NCBI RefSeq assembly: GCF_002836415.1
Contig: NZ_PJBP01000109.1
Span: 1 to 34,935, forward strand
DNA from: Psychromonas sp. MB-3u-54
GTDB lineage: Bacteria > Pseudomonadota > Gammaproteobacteria > Enterobacterales > Psychromonadaceae
Direction of reading: 5' to 3'
DNA: 34,935 nucleotides
In this document: positions 32,371-34,935 of the stretch, piece after piece
How the letters are laid out: the number at the start of each line of letters is the position of its first letter
Numbering within the stretch: position 1 is the stretch's first letter
Program-made: the position numbers and the translations under genes
The notes under the pieces: model-generated
What the model was told of the DNA's origin: nothing
Seen by the model: the letters and a program-made list of their open reading frames with translations, nothing else
Database searches by the model: none

Positions 32371-32739
32371 AAATAAAGTGCTCAACAGACCCTACTTTAG
32401 GGGCTAACCTTTTCTTTATGTTTTACTCTCTCAAAATGCCTCATTATTTAACTCAACTATTTAACTCAACTACAATAATTAAAATATTTATTGAGTGTCA
32501 TCAAACAAATACGCGCATATTAAGTGTTAACTTGATTTTTTATTAACATCAAATATCAACAACAAGATGGCTGTTCAGCCTTTCTTGTTGACGGTTAATT
32601 CTTTGTGTTAAATAACATGGGGATACGTTTGAGATTGGAATTGTTAGCAGTGCTTAACTATATTAAAGATAAGTGGGTGTTTTAGAGTCATAAAGCATTT
32701 CACTATTTTTATTCTTTTCAATCTTATGAGGAACTCCCA
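32371..32739. other. intergenic region with hairpin
   Basis: No gene is seen. A strong imperfect hairpin lies at 32560-32590 (CAACAAGA.TGGCT, loop GTTC, AGCC.TTCTTGTTG). It could end transcription of the DUF4144-like gene, though only a short T-rich stretch follows. Confidence 0.45.
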
Positions 32740-33813
32740 ATGCAGATAGATGGACATCACACACTGACATATGTTGTTTCTAGATTAGCAGGGCTTAGCC
32801 ATGAAGATGCTGATATTGTTGCATATAGTGCGCAATATGTAGATGACGCGACAAACAAGGGATCGATTAAATTCGATAACGGTGCAATGTACCACCGTAC
32901 TTCATCTGCACATAAAATGGTGGATTATAGAAATTCCAGAGAGCTGGCAAATCACCGCGTTTGGGTACCATTTCACTTTTTGCCGGGTAATGGAGGCTTA
33001 TCTGCCGGAAAAAATCCGAGCGGAAAATTCATCGATAAGCTTATCTGCAAACCCGATAGCTACCCAGCTCGAGATATGCTCAAATCAATGATGGATGACA
33101 GGGATAAAAATTACGCTCTCCACAGGCTTGGTATTACACTGCATGTTTATGCAGACACTTTTGCGCATCAAGGCTTTGCAGGTGTGAATCATAAGTGTAA
33201 TGAAGTTAACGATCTTAGTAGTGGTAACATAACAAATGATCAGAGTTTTTTTGAAAAAATGAAAAACTATTTTGTAAGCGCTATGTTTCCGCTAGGCCAT
33301 GGCGCTTCTCTCTCTCATCCTGACAAACCATTTTTAAAGTGGAGCTATAGAGATGGTAACGGACAATTAATAAAAAGAGATAATCATAAAATATTCTGTG
33401 CTGCAGCAGACGCAATGTGCCGTGTTGTTCAGTGCTTTATTGCTAAAGATAGTTCTATGAGTATCGATCAGCAATTAGGCTTATCAAAGGAAGATAAAAT
33501 TTTAATCGGTAAACTTCTGGCCGAATTCACCAGTCAAAATGGTCATGAAAGACATGCTGAATGGTTAAAGAAAATATCTTCAGGTGCATTTTCATTTGAA
33601 GCTGTTCAATTAGCGTTTAAACCTAAAGGCAAAGGATCATGGAAGCATCAAGCCATTCAGCAAGATAAAGAGAATGACCATGATGATGATGTGTTTCCGT
33701 ATCATCCCGACTTTTTACATTCTAATTGGAAGCTGTTTCACGATGCCCTGCAAGCACATCGATTCCACATATTACATGATATTTTACCCAAATATGGCAT
33801 TTGCGTTTCCTGA
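32740..33813 (+). CDS. DUF6765 family protein
   Basis: The 357-residue protein begins MQIDGHHTLTYVVSRLAGLS and continues EDADIVAYSAQYVDDATN, FDNGAMYHRTSSAHKMVDYR and VWVPFHFLPGNGG, the signature layout of DUF6765. Conserved histidines and aspartates (HH, YVDD, AHK, LHVYADTFAHQGFAG) resemble the metal-binding set of zinc-dependent phospholipase C-like folds, so a metal-dependent hydrolase is plausible. No signal peptide is present. AGGAAC lies eight bases before the ATG. It stands alone on the plus strand. The hydrolase idea is inference. Confidence 0.75.
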   Translation: MQIDGHHTLTYVVSRLAGLSHEDADIVAYSAQYVDDATNKGSIKFDNGAMYHRTSSAHKMVDYRNSRELANHRVWVPFHFLPGNGGLSAGKNPSGKFIDKLICKPDSYPARDMLKSMMDDRDKNYALHRLGITLHVYADTFAHQGFAGVNHKCNEVNDLSSGNITNDQSFFEKMKNYFVSAMFPLGHGASLSHPDKPFLKWSYRDGNGQLIKRDNHKIFCAAADAMCRVVQCFIAKDSSMSIDQQLGLSKEDKILIGKLLAEFTSQNGHERHAEWLKKISSGAFSFEAVQLAFKPKGKGSWKHQAIQQDKENDHDDDVFPYHPDFLHSNWKLFHDALQAHRFHILHDILPKYGICVS

Positions 33814-34245
33814 CAAAGAGCAAAATCCCTCATCCTGTCAAAATTGGTTTTTTTTATGGGAGTTTAAAATCAATCGGTTATATTGTTAACCTTTGAGTGT
33901 CGAGGTTTTTGGTAAAGAATTCGGTGCTGGTGGCTTCCAGTGGGGTAGCGCGCTTTACCGCCGTTATATCTGAAGGGGTTGCGCTAATCGCGGTGGAGGG
34001 CTACTGCAGCGCGCGGCAATGTATTCAAGTCTTCGATTAAACTTAACCATAAACATTGGCTGTCCAACCTTACATTTACAGTCTGATTAGTTATTATTAA
34101 AGTTTGGATGTCCCTCGAATCTCCACGTTCCCGAATTTCATTCTTACCTGGCATCCTAAACGCTTAGAATTCGTATAGGAACTCGTTTTTTCTGACGTTT
34201 GGCTGTAAGAGTCATTCTAACGCCGCGTTAAATAACCGAATAACA
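33814..34245. other. intergenic region with dispersed repeat, copy c
   Basis: No gene is seen. At 33846-33902 lies the repeat TTTAAAATCAATCGGTTATA TTGTTAACC with a T8 run before it, matching 1478-1529 and 31937-31985. A small palindrome TAACGCCGCGTTA lies at 34218-34230. Confidence 0.5.
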
Positions 34246-34794
34246 ATGGGGTCTGCAGATAATATGAAAGGGAAAATAAGTCAGTGGGAAGATGATCAAG
34301 ACTGTGGTTTTATATCCTCTGAAAAAGATGGAAAAGTGTTTTTTAATATTTCCAGCCTTAAAAATAAAGATACAAAACCAGAAATAGGTGACTCAGTTGT
34401 GTTCGTGTTGACAACTGATAATAAAAATAGATTGAAAGCGACTAAGGTAGCGATTGATAGTTTGCCTAAAACAAGTAATAGCCAACAAAATAATATCGAA
34501 GTAGAGCCTAAAACAATAAATGCTTTTGATTGCTTCTTAATAGCGGTGCTTATTTTTTCGGTTACATTTGCTGAGTACACATATTTTAAAACAACTAATA
34601 TAGGAAGATCTTTTATATTTGCTATTCCTGCCGTCATTGCTTTTATTTTTTTAGGCCGTCAAAAAAACCTAAGAATAGTTCCTTTCAATGTACAACATGT
34701 AGAAAAACCGAACCCTATGATACGAGAACGATTAAAGCGTGGAACCGTGGTGCTACCCATTTGTATTGTAAGGCTTGTCATACTCAATGGTTAA
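34246..34794 (+). CDS. cold-shock-domain membrane protein, frameshifted
   Basis: The frame starts at ATG 34246, or more likely at ATG 34264 (MKGKISQW). It encodes a cold-shock (OB-fold) domain (~1-65: CGFISSEKDGKVFFNISSLK, IGDSVVFVL), a polar linker, and two membrane helices (~88-108 and ~117-136). After a run of seven A (34661-34667) the frame becomes unlike any protein and ends at 34794. One extra A would continue it into the zinc-ribbon frame described next. The intact gene would thus encode an N-terminal nucleic-acid-binding domain, a membrane hairpin and a C-terminal zinc ribbon. It is either a pseudogene, a slippage-controlled gene, or carries a sequencing error. Confidence 0.65.
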   Translation: MGSADNMKGKISQWEDDQDCGFISSEKDGKVFFNISSLKNKDTKPEIGDSVVFVLTTDNKNRLKATKVAIDSLPKTSNSQQNNIEVEPKTINAFDCFLIAVLIFSVTFAEYTYFKTTNIGRSFIFAIPAVIAFIFLGRQKNLRIVPFNVQHVEKPNPMIRERLKRGTVVLPICIVRLVILNG

Positions 34795-34820
34795 TAAAGC
34801 AGCAGAGGAAAGATCCATAA
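34668..34820 (+). pseudogene. displaced zinc-ribbon C-terminus of the cold-shock-domain protein
   Basis: The plus-one frame reads FQCTTCRKTEPYDTRTIKAW, NRGATHLYCKACHTQWLIKQ and stops at 34820. CTTC and CKAC form a clear zinc-ribbon pair. The join to the upstream frame lies in A7 at 34661-34667 (or T7 at 34646-34652). Confidence 0.65.
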
Positions 34821-34935
34821 TACTCATCATATAAAAGTAGAAGGCATTTTTATTGGTGGTTGGTATTTCTCTCTTTAGCTGATATTTAATGGTGATTGAT
34901 TCGTGGAAAGGATTATTTAACAAAGCAAAATATGA
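34821..34935. other. window end, no gene seen
   Basis: The last 115 bases are AT-rich and carry no recognisable coding sequence. Confidence 0.4.

Noticed and set aside
34218-34230. TAACGCCGCGTTA, resembling an integron attC core
   Set aside because: It is a single 13-base palindrome without separated R'/R'' and L boxes, and no integrase or repeated full-length attC sites are seen between the neighbouring genes.
1-34935. tRNA, rRNA, prophage or complete insertion sequence
   Set aside because: No cloverleaf, rRNA, phage structural or integrase sequence, or intact transposase was recognised; only transposase fragments and MITEs are present.

Overview
The window looks like an accessory-rich stretch of chromosome from a marine, probably cold-adapted gammaproteobacterium of the Psychromonas/Moritella/Colwellia/Shewanella type. 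The basis is AT-rich sequence, a YeiH/LysR pair, a Fur-type box, DUF2798-, DUF4144- and DUF6765-like proteins, and scattered RAYT/REP and MITE debris. The genus is a guess from gene style.

Left part (1-1800): the 5' end of a DoxX-family gene (minus, TTG start), a small charged protein (845-1072, minus), then mostly non-coding DNA with REP-like repeats. From 1820 two large same-strand genes follow. One is a ~1912-residue secreted adhesin-like protein with a charged tandem-repeat N-terminus, eleven Ig/cadherin-like repeats, a legume-type lectin domain, a VWA domain and two CARDB-like domains. The other is a 978-residue exported protein with a transglutaminase-like fold that lacks its cysteine, a conserved C-terminal region, and a hydrophobic C-terminal tip after a GW..GSGYIV..GAGAYKISGGSNGG motif.

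The core of the window (10.5-16.1 kb) reads as a previously unlabelled polymorphic-toxin-like locus. The conserved C-terminal region recurs twice downstream as promoterless orphan cassettes (11267-12325 and 15175-15648), each ending in a different hydrophobic tip. Each tip is followed at once by a small membrane-protein gene, the position of an immunity gene. Further candidate immunity genes, some with zinc ribbons, and decayed tip tails lie between them. One tip/immunity type is present three times, once as a wreck 11-14 kb away (27328-28026). REP-like motifs sit exactly at the left edges of both orphan cassettes, and a RAYT transposase fragment precedes the second one.

Middle part (16.7-22.1 kb): a YeiH-family exporter (minus) diverges from a LysR regulator across a perfect palindrome. 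A Fur-box-preceded iron-complex ABC uptake operon (minus; binding protein, permease, ATPase, each joined by a TAATG overlap) follows. At 22.2-22.6 kb is a RAYT C-terminal remnant plus a REP hairpin.

Right part: a TauE/SafE sulfite-exporter-like gene (28153-28950, minus) and its decayed copy (22713-23602, split by a ~259-bp MITE) flank a large Reg_prop/Y_Y_Y/GGDEF sensor (23888-26794, minus). That sensor has a second MITE 16 bp before its start codon. From 29.2 kb come a DUF2798-like membrane protein and then a run of unrelated single genes on the plus strand: methyltransferase, GNAT, cupin, DUF4144-like, DUF6765-like, and a cold-shock-domain membrane protein frameshifted at a poly-A tract. 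They are separated by shared dispersed repeats.
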